Assembly: GCA_964548365.1 (NCBI GenBank)
Contig: CAZJRD010000002.1
Location: 1 to 64,000, forward strand
Origin: B46-G9 sp964548365
GTDB taxonomy: Bacteria > Desulfobacterota > DSM-4660 > Desulfatiglandales > Desulfatiglandaceae
DNA: 64,000 nucleotides
Direction of reading: 5' to 3'
In this document: piece after piece, positions 1 through 7,209 of the stretch
Layout: each line of letters opens with the position of its first letter
Numbering within the stretch: position 1 is the first letter of the stretch
The notes under the pieces: model-generated
Database searches by the model: none
The model's input: the letters and a program-made list of their open reading frames with translations, nothing else
Told to the model about the DNA's origin: nothing
Program-made: the position numbers and the translations under genes

Positions 1-6
1 AATGAA

Positions 7-144
7 GAGCAGGTGAACGGGATGTTCCTGAAGCGGCGTCATTTCGGCCCTGGAACAGGACAGTGGAAGGGCCGAAATCCGCAGCGACCGGAGTCATGGA
101 CGAAGGAGGGAGCGTAGCTTCAGGAATATGCCGTTTGCCTGCTC
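7..144. repeat. Nested inverted-repeat element
   Basis: Seen directly: outer arms at 7-34 and 117-144 pair as a 28-bp inverted repeat with 24 matches. An inner perfect 11-bp inverted repeat (ATTTCGGCCCT at 41-51, its complement at 68-78) sits inside the 5' half. No open reading frame of note crosses it. The nested symmetry suggests a folded RNA or a small non-autonomous mobile repeat; which one cannot be told from a single copy. Confidence 0.6.
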
Positions 145-201
145 AACCGGGGTCACGGGATGAGCTATGACTTCGCTGGAAGTCAGAAAGCACCCGTTTA
201 T

Positions 202-295
202 GTCATTCCCGCGAAGCTTGTCCTCGACTCCAATCGGGGAGCGGTAATATCGTCATTATAATATGTTATGGATTCCCTCTTCCGCGGGAATGACG
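202..295. repeat. REP-like inverted repeat
   Basis: Arms GTCATTCCCGCG (202-213) and CGCGGGAATGAC (284-295) are perfect 12-bp complements separated by 70 bases. The arm resembles the GTCATTCCCGCG type of repetitive extragenic palindrome that I recall from many proteobacterial genomes (memory, not checked). It lies downstream of the stop of the Memo-like gene, where it could act as a 3' end or be a passive repeat. Confidence 0.5.
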
Positions 296-326
296 GGTTC
301 AGTGTAACGCTCAATTCAGGTTCCAT

Positions 327-1250
327 CTATTTTGCCGTGGGAGCAATGAGGAGAGCAGAAAGATATCCTACCACCCGGCCCTGGTCTCCGGTAACGTCAC
401 CGGAATTCGCCTTTCCAAGGATCACTGCCTTCGTAGCTCCCAGCTGTTTTGCGGCGAGGAGGATGCTGAGGACAGGACCGCCTCCGCACGCTTCGGTCTT
501 GCCTGTTGCAAGGTCTCTTGCAAGACCTTTGGCGTCAAGGGCCAGTACATGGGAGGCAAAACAGTCATCAAGCATCATGGCCTGTCGGGAGGGATGGTAA
601 TGGGAGAGATCGCTGGAGGCAAGGAGGAGGGTATCCCTCCTTCCGTGAACCAGCGCTTCGAGTACCCTGGCCAAGCGCTCCGCGGTTTCGTAATCCTGCC
701 TCCCCATGATGATGGGGACTATCTGAAAATCCCCTAGGACCATCTGGAGAAAGGGGAGCTGGATCTCCAGTGAATGCTCCCTGGTATGAGCTTCTCTGAT
801 ATATCGAAAATCAGGCTGGGCGCTGACGATTTCCTTTGCCAGGCCCAGATCCACGGGAACCGAACCCAGGGGTGTTTCATAGGCGGTTTGCAGATTGACG
901 GAAATGCCGTCAAAGGCCAGGTAATGGCTTGGTCCCACGAGAATGACCTTAGTGAATCCGGATCCCCTGAGCTGTCGATATGCGCGGGCCGCAACCGCAC
1001 CCGAGTATCTGTATCCGGCGTGAGGTACGATAATCGCCCGGGGAATCCCCGGCAGAGCGACGTCGCGGGAGAGAGACAGGTATTTTTCGATGATAACTGA
1101 AAGGTGGTGCGGGTCTCCAGGATACCACGTTCCGGCAATGACGGAAGAACGGATGTCCGCCTTGCCCGCAACCGACGGGGAGGAGAGCATTGTGCCGGAA
1201 AGAGAGAAAAGCAGAGCAAGCAAAAAGGCTTTGGTGATCTTTGGTTGCAT
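327..1250 (-). CDS. Exported Memo-like (AmmeMemoRadiSam system protein B) protein
   Basis: 307 residues matching the MEMO family (PF01875 type), whose fold is related to extradiol dioxygenases. Family landmarks are visible: PHAGY at 76-80, GPSHY at 106-110, EHSLEIQLPF at 158-167, SSDLSHY at 212-218 and CGGGP at 255-259. H77, H109 and C255 correspond by motif to the metal-binding His/His/Cys set described for human MEMO1. Unusually, the N-terminus (residues 1 to about 28) is a hydrophobic stretch ending near SVAGKA, which reads as a Sec signal peptide, so an envelope location is inferred. The usual bacterial partners (AMMECR1 domain, radical SAM protein) are not adjacent. The start is an ATG with a weak ribosome site; a TATAAT lies upstream. 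Substrate unknown. Confidence 0.85.
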   Translation of the reverse strand: MQPKITKAFLLALLFSLSGTMLSSPSVAGKADIRSSVIAGTWYPGDPHHLSVIIEKYLSLSRDVALPGIPRAIIVPHAGYRYSGAVAARAYRQLRGSGFTKVILVGPSHYLAFDGISVNLQTAYETPLGSVPVDLGLAKEIVSAQPDFRYIREAHTREHSLEIQLPFLQMVLGDFQIVPIIMGRQDYETAERLARVLEALVHGRRDTLLLASSDLSHYHPSRQAMMLDDCFASHVLALDAKGLARDLATGKTEACGGGPVLSILLAAKQLGATKAVILGKANSGDVTGDQGRVVGYLSALLIAPTAK

Positions 1251-1272
1251 ATCGGTTGAAATCCCTTGCCTT

Positions 1273-1278
1273 ATTATA
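1273..1278 (-). promoter_or_regulatory. Candidate -10 element for the Memo-like gene
   Basis: On the minus strand the bases read TATAAT, a perfect -10 hexamer, 23 bases before the ATG at 1250. No good -35 hexamer is present at 17 bp, so the assignment is weak. The divergent thioredoxin gene starts at 1351, so any plus-strand promoter must share this gap. Confidence 0.3.
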
Positions 1279-1350
1279 GGAGAATGGGATAAAAATAAAA
1301 GTCTTTTTTAAATTCATCACCCAAGGGAGCGAAGGAACCAGGGGGTTATC

Positions 1351-1866
1351 ATGATAGTAAGGAAAACAATACGCTATGTGGGCTTTGTGATCGTCGCACT
1401 GCTGTTGCTCAATGTGGGATGCCAGAGCAAGGTGGACGCCTTGCAGGATGCACCTGATTTCAGTCTGAAAGATGTGAACGGAAAAGATGTAACACTTTCC
1501 CAGTTCAAGGGGAGGATAGTCGTCCTTGATTTCTGGGCAACGTGGTGCCCTCCCTGCCGCATGTCTATCCCGGAGCTTGTCGGGTTGCAGAAAGAGTTTC
1601 GGGGCCAGGGGTTGGTAATTATCGGGGTCTCTCTGGATGATCCCGCGCAGGCATCGGATCTTTTCCTCCGGGCATTCATGGAGAAATTCGACATGAATTA
1701 TAGGGTGCTGCGCTACGACACGAAGATCATGAAAGACTATTTTGGAACGGAGACCCCGGCCATACCCACGGTATTTGTCATTGACCACGAGGGAAAGATA
1801 CGGAACAAGATTGTGGGCTACCGCCACGGCGTCCTCAAGAAATCCATTGAAGCGCTGTTGCGATGA
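1351..1866 (+). CDS. TlpA-like thioredoxin-fold protein
   Basis: 171 residues: an N-terminal hydrophobic segment (about 8-20) with Cys at 24, followed by a thioredoxin/AhpC-TSA type domain. The redox motif WATWCPPC places the active cysteines at 66 and 69, and a cis-Pro motif (IPTVFVID) follows. Such proteins are membrane-anchored thiol oxidoreductases acting outside the cytoplasm, often in cytochrome maturation or disulfide reduction. The lipobox is imperfect (N-V-G-C), so either a lipoprotein or an uncleaved anchor is possible. An AGGGGG ribosome site precedes the ATG. The stop overlaps the next start by 4 bases (ATGA), which implies translational coupling with the amidohydrolase. Electron partner not identifiable. 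Confidence 0.88.
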   Translation: MIVRKTIRYVGFVIVALLLLNVGCQSKVDALQDAPDFSLKDVNGKDVTLSQFKGRIVVLDFWATWCPPCRMSIPELVGLQKEFRGQGLVIIGVSLDDPAQASDLFLRAFMEKFDMNYRVLRYDTKIMKDYFGTETPAIPTVFVIDHEGKIRNKIVGYRHGVLKKSIEALLR

Positions 1867-2708
1867 GAATAGACTTTCATACCCATATTTTTCCTCCTCC
1901 CTTCAGGCAGGATCGATCAAGATACTTTTCCGGCGAACCGGCCTTCAAGACGCTCTATGATTCACCCAAGGCGAAACTTGCTGGTGTGACAGAGCTGCTG
2001 CAGCAGATGGATGAAGCCGGGATCGACAGATCGGTTATTTTTGGATTCCCCTGGCAGGACCGTGATCTTACAAGGCAACATAATGATTATGTTTTGGACG
2101 CGGTTTACCGGTATTCGGATCGTCTGGTGGGGTTGTGCTGTTTTTCTCCCCTCATGCGTGAGGCAGGAAAAGAAACTGAGCGCTGCCTCAAAGGGGGGCT
2201 TGCGGGTGTTGGAGAACTGGCCGTGTACGGCGATGGGCTAACTGCGGAAGTCTCTGATTTGTTAGAAGAGGTCATGGCAATTGCTCTCGATCACGGGGCA
2301 ATCGTCCTCATGCATACCAATGAGCCTGTCGGCCACCAGTATCCGGGGAAAACGCCCATGACGCTCGGACAGATTTACGGGTTCGTCAAGCGATATTCAT
2401 CAAACCGGATCGTACTTGCCCACTGGGGCGGGGGGTTGCCTTTTTACGCACTCATGAAGCGAGACGTGAAAGAGGCACTTGAAAACGTGTGGTTTGACAC
2501 GGCGGCATCACCCTATCTCTATGACCCTGGTATCTACCCGGTGGTAGGAAGTATCGTGGGCTTTGAGAAGATATTGCTCGGCAGCGATTATCCGCTTCTG
2601 AGCCCGTCAAGATATTTCAAGGAGATGGAGAAGGCGGAATTATCAGAAAATGAAATTGACCAGGTTTCGGGAGATAATGCGGTCCTGCTGCTGCATCTGG
2701 AAGAATAG
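1863..2708 (+). CDS. Amidohydrolase family protein (Amidohydro_2 type)
   Basis: 281 residues forming a metal-dependent TIM-barrel hydrolase or decarboxylase of the amidohydrolase-2 group. Metal-site landmarks are in order: HTH at 6-8, HTNEP with H151, AHWGG with H187, and GSDYP with D242. The length is typical. Members include decarboxylases and lactone hydrolases, and the sequence does not reveal the substrate. It overlaps the thioredoxin gene by 4 bases and is followed 25 bases later by the nitroreductase, so the three plausibly share a transcript. Confidence 0.85.
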   Translation: MRIDFHTHIFPPPFRQDRSRYFSGEPAFKTLYDSPKAKLAGVTELLQQMDEAGIDRSVIFGFPWQDRDLTRQHNDYVLDAVYRYSDRLVGLCCFSPLMREAGKETERCLKGGLAGVGELAVYGDGLTAEVSDLLEEVMAIALDHGAIVLMHTNEPVGHQYPGKTPMTLGQIYGFVKRYSSNRIVLAHWGGGLPFYALMKRDVKEALENVWFDTAASPYLYDPGIYPVVGSIVGFEKILLGSDYPLLSPSRYFKEMEKAELSENEIDQVSGDNAVLLLHLEE

Positions 2709-2733
2709 CTGAATTCGGGACAAGGAGAAGAAG

Positions 2734-3276
2734 ATGCCTGATTTTATGGAGATTTTGAAGGGGCGAAGAAGTATACGGAGATACGAGGAACAGGAAATTC
2801 CGGAAGGGATTTTAACGCAGATCCTGGAGGCCGTGCAATGGTCACCTTCCTGGGCCAACACCCAGTGCTGGGAAGCAGTGGTGGTAAGAGATCCGGAAAC
2901 AAAAGAGCGGTTGAAGGAAACGCTCACCCCGACGAATCCGGGTGCAAAGGCGGTCATCCAGGCGCCGGTGGTGCTTGCTCTCTGCGGGAAGCTCCGGAGT
3001 TCAGGGTATAAGAAAGGAGAGGTAACCACCAAGTTTGGAGACTGGTTCCTCTACGACCTGGGGATCGCAACGCAGTCAATCTGCCTATCTGCTTATGCAC
3101 AGGGCTTAGGAACCGTGGTAATAGGCCTGCTGGACCATGACAGGGCAAAAGGGGTGCTGGGAGTACCTGAAGGGTATGAACTGGTCAGCTTGATCCCCCT
3201 GGGCTATCCGGCCAGGGAGTCATCGGCGCCCAAGCGTCGTGCGATCGGTGAGTTTACCCACGAGGGCAAGTTTTAA
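2734..3276 (+). CDS. Nitroreductase family protein
   Basis: 180 residues of the FMN-dependent nitroreductase fold: the N-terminal RRSIRRYEE phosphate/FMN-binding motif (11-19), an SPSWANTQCWE segment (about 37-47) matching the second flavin-contact region, and a C-terminal IPLGYPA near residue 155. These small homodimeric NAD(P)H oxidoreductases reduce nitro groups, quinones or other electrophiles; the natural substrate is unknown. The ribosome site AAGGAGA precedes the ATG at good spacing. Last gene of the plus-strand group before a 420-base non-coding stretch. Confidence 0.88.
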   Translation: MPDFMEILKGRRSIRRYEEQEIPEGILTQILEAVQWSPSWANTQCWEAVVVRDPETKERLKETLTPTNPGAKAVIQAPVVLALCGKLRSSGYKKGEVTTKFGDWFLYDLGIATQSICLSAYAQGLGTVVIGLLDHDRAKGVLGVPEGYELVSLIPLGYPARESSAPKRRAIGEFTHEGKF

Positions 3277-3645
3277 TTTTTTTTTGACAGGATCAACAGG
3301 ATTGTCGGGATTGGTTCTTGCTTGCTGCGCGTGGTTTCATTTTTCACAGGATGTATTTTGAACAGCTGAAGCCTTGGTTCATCGGATTTTTGCGTACTTT
3401 GATATTCAAAGCTTGATTAAAACACATGTAGGATATGGTCTTTTTTCTTCGTGACTGTTGGGATGGCTTCGTATTTTCGTGACTTATCTATGGGGGGAAG
3501 CCGCAGAAGTCCGCTTTGCGGAGTAAATGCGGAGTCCCGCCTATAGATCTCTATAGGCGGGACGTGGATAAGTTACTGAAAATACCAGCCCGGGAGACTC
3601 GGAATCGAAGAAAAAAAGGCATATCCTACACATGGTAAAATGAAA
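3277..3645. other. Intergenic stretch with palindromes, no gene
   Basis: No convincing coding frame on either strand. It opens with a T-run and a phrase with a 9-bp period (ACAGGATCA, ACAGGATTG). A small hairpin TCCGC-TTT-GCGGA lies at 3510-3522, a long perfect palindrome at 3534-3563, and the AOR terminator at its right end. The palindromes look like repeat debris rather than promoters. Confidence 0.5.
3534..3563. repeat. Perfect 13-bp-arm palindrome
   Basis: GTCCCGCCTATAG (3534-3546) and CTATAGGCGGGAC (3551-3563) are perfect complements with a 4-base loop. There is no U-run on either side, so it is not a classic intrinsic terminator. It lies between the converging ends of the nitroreductase and AOR genes. 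Confidence 0.65.
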
Positions 3646-3683
3646 TTTCCCCCGCTCCGCGTAAATGCATGGGACGGGGGAAA
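3646..3683 (-). terminator. Probable intrinsic terminator of the AOR gene
   Basis: On the minus strand, 14 bases past the AOR stop, TTTCCCCCG (3675-3683) pairs perfectly with CGGGGGAAA (3646-3654). The loop is 20 bases and a U-rich stretch (TTTCATTTT) follows. Position and polarity suit transcription termination of the AOR message. Confidence 0.55.
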
Positions 3684-3697
3684 CAGGGAAGTCTTTC

Positions 3698-5428
3698 TTA
3701 GAAATTGAATACCGTATCCAGTTCCTCATCGGGAATATCAAAGATCACGTCATGGGGCGGCAGCTTTTCCTGGCGGAAAAATTCCGGCAACCGGTCATCA
3801 GCCGCGGTAAAGCCCGCCCGGGCATTGAAATCCCGCTCTATCTGCAGGACCTTCTGGCCAAGGGCCGTCACGTCGTCCCCGGTGAGCGAGAGGCCATACT
3901 TGGCATTGAGCATGTCCACAATGGCAGTCAGGGCGTCGGGCATATCCAAGACCGGGAAGGCCACAAACAGGCACAGGCCGGCACTGTCAATGGCCGCCGT
4001 GGCGACCTGCAAACCCTTGGAAAGTTCCACCTGGCCTTCAGGTTTCAAAGGATCCAGGCTTCCTCCGACATTCATGATATTGGCTGTAACGGCATATCCC
4101 GCCGTGTGATCAGCCCCCATGGGTGACGTGGCATAGGTGACACCGACACCCTTCACCGCCCGCGGGTCATAGGCCGGCAACGCCTGGTTCTTGACCACCG
4201 GCACCCTTCTTACGCCAAAAGCCTTGCCCACCGCGCCTGCCCCTGAACCTAAGAGACGTCCCATTGGGCTTCCTTTCCCGATTTCAGCAAGGAGTTCTTC
4301 TGAACCGGCAACATCACCGAATCGCTTCACCCCTCCTTCCATGGCCACCGCAATGGCATTTCCCGTTTCAATGGTATCAAGCCCAAAATCATCGCAGGCC
4401 CGGTCCATCCTGGCGATGGCATCAAGGTCATCGATCCCGCAGTTGGGACCCCAGGCCCAGACCGTCTCATATTCTGGCCACTTGGAAAAATACTCGCCGT
4501 TCTTGTCCATATAGTCGCCGGAACAGCGGATGATGCAGCCGGACATACAACCATGGGAGGGATTCCCCTTTCGGTCAACGGTGATTTTGTTCAGGGTTTC
4601 CCCGCTTACGTTCTCTGCGTTCTTGAAGCGGCCGGAACTGAAATTGCGGGTGGGCAGAGCACCTGCCTCGTTGATAATGTTGATGAGGATATCAGTGCCG
4701 TAGTTGGTGAGCCCCTTGCTCGTGACCGGGTGGTCCTGCAATGCTTTGGCAAACCGTTTGGCTGCAGCTTTGAATGCCTCTTTGTCCACCAGCGGGGCCA
4801 GTTCGCCCTCGGCAGGATCGATCACGATGGCCTTGAGTCCCTTGGATCCCATAACCGCGCCGAGCCCCCCACGGCCGGCGTGCCGTGTGGGTCTGACTTC
4901 CCGGTCAGTGAAGGCGACGCTGGCCGCAGGAAGCTTCATTTCTCCTGCCTGGCCGATGCTCACAAAACCGGCCTTGTCTCCGAATGCTTCTTTCAGCTTC
5001 TCCACCGCGTCATAGTTGCCCAGTCCCCTGAGATCATCCGCAGCTGAAATTTCCTGTTTGTCCTTGCCCACGTACAACTTATAAAGTTTCCCCTCCTCAG
5101 CCATGCCTTCGATAATGATGGCGGCAATGCCCAGCCTCGAAAGATATCCTCCGGCCTGGCCGCCCGAGTTGGCCTCCTTGATACCGCCGGTAAGGGGGCT
5201 CTTGGCACCAACGGAAATACGCCCTGAATTGGCACAATTTGTCCCGCCCAGGAGACCCGGGGCAAAAATGAGCTTGTTGTTCGGGCCGATAGGAGAGCAG
5301 GTGGGGTCCACCTCGTTTGCCACGATGGCCGAAGTGAGTCCTCTTCCACCAAGTCCCTGATAGGTCTCGGAAATATCCTCGGTCTTGATTGAAAGATCAG
5401 ACATATTGACACGAATAATTTTGAACAT
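3698..5428 (-). CDS. Aldehyde:ferredoxin oxidoreductase (tungsten type)
   Basis: 576 residues, the full length expected for the AOR family. These enzymes oxidise aldehydes to carboxylates with a W- (or Mo-) bis-pterin and one 4Fe-4S cluster, passing electrons to ferredoxin in the cytoplasm. The N-terminal cofactor domain has the GGRGL and GGTNCANSGR segments (27-70). The cluster ligands appear as C294-x3-C298-x3-C302, with a fourth candidate Cys at 486. The strong ribosome site AAGGAGA is 5 bases before the ATG. It is divergent from two MoaD/ThiS-like genes and an E1-like gene, which probably serve pterin-dithiolene synthesis for this enzyme. A long leader with potential secondary structure separates its promoter from the start. 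Aldehyde specificity cannot be read from sequence. Confidence 0.92.
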   Translation of the reverse strand: MFKIIRVNMSDLSIKTEDISETYQGLGGRGLTSAIVANEVDPTCSPIGPNNKLIFAPGLLGGTNCANSGRISVGAKSPLTGGIKEANSGGQAGGYLSRLGIAAIIIEGMAEEGKLYKLYVGKDKQEISAADDLRGLGNYDAVEKLKEAFGDKAGFVSIGQAGEMKLPAASVAFTDREVRPTRHAGRGGLGAVMGSKGLKAIVIDPAEGELAPLVDKEAFKAAAKRFAKALQDHPVTSKGLTNYGTDILINIINEAGALPTRNFSSGRFKNAENVSGETLNKITVDRKGNPSHGCMSGCIIRCSGDYMDKNGEYFSKWPEYETVWAWGPNCGIDDLDAIARMDRACDDFGLDTIETGNAIAVAMEGGVKRFGDVAGSEELLAEIGKGSPMGRLLGSGAGAVGKAFGVRRVPVVKNQALPAYDPRAVKGVGVTYATSPMGADHTAGYAVTANIMNVGGSLDPLKPEGQVELSKGLQVATAAIDSAGLCLFVAFPVLDMPDALTAIVDMLNAKYGLSLTGDDVTALGQKVLQIERDFNARAGFTAADDRLPEFFRQEKLPPHDVIFDIPDEELDTVFNF

Positions 5429-5461
5429 AGCTGTCTCCTTTCCTTGAAAGCAGTTAATAAT

Positions 5462-5567
5462 TTAGTGCATCCTTTCAAACTGATAGGCGGTATGTTTTCG
5501 GTAATGAGGTGTTGACCTTTAGGCTTCAGCCTTTGGTCTTATACCTTATGCCCTCTGCCTGCACTAA
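5462..5567 (-). promoter_or_regulatory. Candidate structured 5' leader (possible cofactor riboswitch)
   Basis: Read on the minus strand, TTAGTGCA (5560-5567) and TGCACTAA (5462-5469) form an 8-bp closing stem around about 90 bases. Inside, GGC/GGTAT can pair with ATACC/GCC. A nested hairpin GACC...AGGCT-GA-AGCCT...GGTC fills the middle. The structure lies between a candidate promoter and the ribosome site of the AOR gene, the usual place of a cis-regulatory RNA. Molybdenum/tungsten-cofactor (Moco/Tuco) RNAs are known upstream of such genes, but I could not match their consensus. Part of it (5538-5554) is shared with another intergenic region, which weakens the case. Confidence 0.35.
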
Positions 5568-5603
5568 TGATGACACAAAAATAATAGTCTTTCAAGGCGT
5601 TTT

Positions 5604-5631
5604 TTAATAAATAATCAACACGTTATGTCAA
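5604..5631 (-). promoter_or_regulatory. Candidate sigma-70 promoter for the AOR gene
   Basis: Minus strand: TTGACA (5626-5631), 16-bp spacer, TATTAA (5604-5609). The start of transcription would fall near 5597 and give a leader of about 170 bases before the AOR ATG. Confidence 0.4.
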
Positions 5632-5662
5632 TTTTGATAGAAGCCGCTTCTTGAAGAAGCTG

Positions 5663-5691
5663 TTGACACTCACTGGATGGTCAGGGATAAT
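5663..5691 (+). promoter_or_regulatory. Near-consensus sigma-70 promoter for the sulfur-carrier operon
   Basis: TTGACA at 5663-5668, exactly 17 bases, then GATAAT at 5686-5691: eleven of twelve consensus positions. The transcript would start near 5698, giving a leader of about 19 bases before the ATG at 5717. This is the strongest promoter seen in the window. Confidence 0.7.
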
Positions 5692-5716
5692 GGAATGAAT
5701 TGCGTATGGAGGGGAT

Positions 5717-5956
5717 ATGTCCATCAAGATCTTCCTTAGTTCATCGCTGCGGAAATATGTGGAGAGCTACGATCCCCTCACCGGGGTTGAAAGAACCATT
5801 GAACACCCTATTTCCGTGAAAAATTTTTGCAACGACCTGAAAATACCGGTTGAAGCAGTAAAGATAGTCATGATCAATGGGAAACGGGTTGGGATGGATC
5901 ATCACGTGAAGGAAGGCGACCGGGTTGCCCTTTTTCCCCCGGTCGGCGGAGGATAG
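5717..5956 (+). CDS. MoaD/ThiS-like ubiquitin-fold sulfur carrier
   Basis: 79 residues of the beta-grasp MoaD/ThiS family, ending in PPVGGG. The C-terminal Gly-Gly is the site that an E1-like enzyme adenylates and that is then converted to a thiocarboxylate, the sulfur donor for pterin dithiolene or thiazole synthesis. The ribosome site GGAGGGG lies directly before the ATG. It is first in an operon with a second beta-grasp protein (1 base on) and an E1-like gene, and is divergent from the tungsten AOR gene. A role in tungstopterin assembly is therefore more likely than thiamine synthesis (inference). Confidence 0.85.
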   Translation: MSIKIFLSSSLRKYVESYDPLTGVERTIEHPISVKNFCNDLKIPVEAVKIVMINGKRVGMDHHVKEGDRVALFPPVGGG

Positions 5957-5957
5957 C

Positions 5958-6293
5958 ATGAAGAGTGGCGTGAAGGGAAAAGTCGTTGAAATGCGCGTGT
6001 TCGGGAGTCTGCGACGGCACCTGGAGGAACAGGGACTTCCCGCAACCATGGAAATGCCCATGGAAGAGGATGAAAGCCGGGCCTTTGACTTTGCCCTGAA
6101 AGTGGGTCTCCCTCCCGAAGAAGTGGAGGCGGTTTTCTGTAACGGGCACGTGCAGAATATCTATGATCCGGTGCATCCGGGGGACCGCCTCGCCTTTCTG
6201 CCTTATGGCACTCCTGGTCCCTATAGGGCATTTCTTGGCATATGGAAGGAAGGACGGAAGGCAGACGAAAAAAGAAAAAAAGAGGAGGAATGA
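5958..6293 (+). CDS. Second MoaD/ThiS-like protein lacking terminal Gly-Gly
   Basis: 111 residues. The first 75 or so resemble a beta-grasp sulfur carrier (MRVFGSLRRHL, then VHPGDRLAFLPYG). Where the family ends in GG, this protein reads PYGTPGPYRAFLG and continues with a highly charged Lys/Glu tail. It therefore has no free diglycine and cannot be adenylated in the canonical way unless cut. The start at 5958 lies one base after the previous stop and has GGAGG just upstream. The upstream in-frame ATG at 5925 would overlap the first gene and is less likely. It may bind the AOR enzyme or the E1 protein; function unknown. Confidence 0.75.
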   Translation: MKSGVKGKVVEMRVFGSLRRHLEEQGLPATMEMPMEEDESRAFDFALKVGLPPEEVEAVFCNGHVQNIYDPVHPGDRLAFLPYGTPGPYRAFLGIWKEGRKADEKRKKEEE

Positions 6294-6297
6294 CCCG

Positions 6298-7182
6298 TTG
6301 GCAAGGAATGACAAAAATATCACTTTGCTTGAAAAAACGGTTCAGACATCAGCCCGTGTGATCGAGGATCCCGCAGGGCGCCAGGTAAAAGTCCTGCAAG
6401 AGGATGATGTTGAGAAATTGTGCTCCAGTCATGGGCAGACCTACGCGAACGTCTATGTTACCGCGCTCAGGCAGGGGGTGCTGCCGTACCGGTATCTTCG
6501 AAATCAAGATTCTCTTACCCCCGCCATGCAATTGAAGCTTGCGGAGTCCCGGGTCGGCGTCATAGGGGCGGGCGGACTGGGAGGGCATGTCATCCTTCTC
6601 CTGGCAAGGTTGGGGATCGGCAGCCTCGTGGTAGTGGATGGAGATGTCTTTGATGAGACCAATCAGAATCGCCAGGCCCTGTCAAACATGAAAAACAAGG
6701 GAGAGAGCAAGGCCCTGGAAGCGCGTTCTGCAGTGGCTTCAGTAAATCCGGGCGTGGAAGTTATTGCGCATCCCCTGCGCCTGGATGGAGTGAATGGGAA
6801 AGAAATCCTCGTGGGATGCCGAGTGGTGGTGGACGCCCTTGACAACGTGGCTGATCGATTCATCCTTGAAAAAATCGCAAGAGATCTGAGAATTCCGTTG
6901 GTCCACGGGGCCGTTGCAGGCTTTGAGGGGCAGGTTATGTCAATTTTGCCGGGCGATGCGGGTCTCGAACTCTTGTATGGCAAAGACAGGACAGCATGGG
7001 AGCCAGGAAAACGTCCGGAGGCAGTGTTTGGTGTCCCTGCAGTCGCCCCTTCCCTCATAGCAACCCTCCAGGTCATGGAGTGCCTTAAGATTCTTCTGGA
7101 CAGGGGGAGGCTCCTCAGAAACAGGATGTTTCGGGTCGATCTCGAGACTGCAGAATTCCACGAGATCGTGTTCAAAGAGTGA
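6298..7182 (+). CDS. ThiF/MoeB/HesA-family E1-like adenylyltransferase
   Basis: 294 residues when started at the TTG at 6298. That codon has AGGAGG at 6283-6288 with 9-base spacing and follows the previous stop by four bases; the ATG at 6163 lies inside the preceding gene. The Rossmann ATP-binding motif GAGGLGG is at 90-96, acidic DGD at 114-116, NQNRQ at 122-126, and VVVDALDN follows. These define the ThiF fold, which activates the C-terminal glycine of a MoaD/ThiS partner. An extra N-terminal region of about 75 residues is present, and the two CxxC zinc pairs of typical MoeB are not seen. It probably acts on the diglycine protein encoded first in the operon. Confidence 0.85.
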   Translation: MARNDKNITLLEKTVQTSARVIEDPAGRQVKVLQEDDVEKLCSSHGQTYANVYVTALRQGVLPYRYLRNQDSLTPAMQLKLAESRVGVIGAGGLGGHVILLLARLGIGSLVVVDGDVFDETNQNRQALSNMKNKGESKALEARSAVASVNPGVEVIAHPLRLDGVNGKEILVGCRVVVDALDNVADRFILEKIARDLRIPLVHGAVAGFEGQVMSILPGDAGLELLYGKDRTAWEPGKRPEAVFGVPAVAPSLIATLQVMECLKILLDRGRLLRNRMFRVDLETAEFHEIVFKE

Positions 7183-7209
7183 GAAATATGGGTTCGCATG
7201 CTTGCCGAA

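Noticed and set aside
949..1827. Long minus-strand frame across the Memo-like/thioredoxin junction
   Set aside because: It runs antisense to the thioredoxin gene and through the 5' part of the Memo-like gene; the product has no family features.
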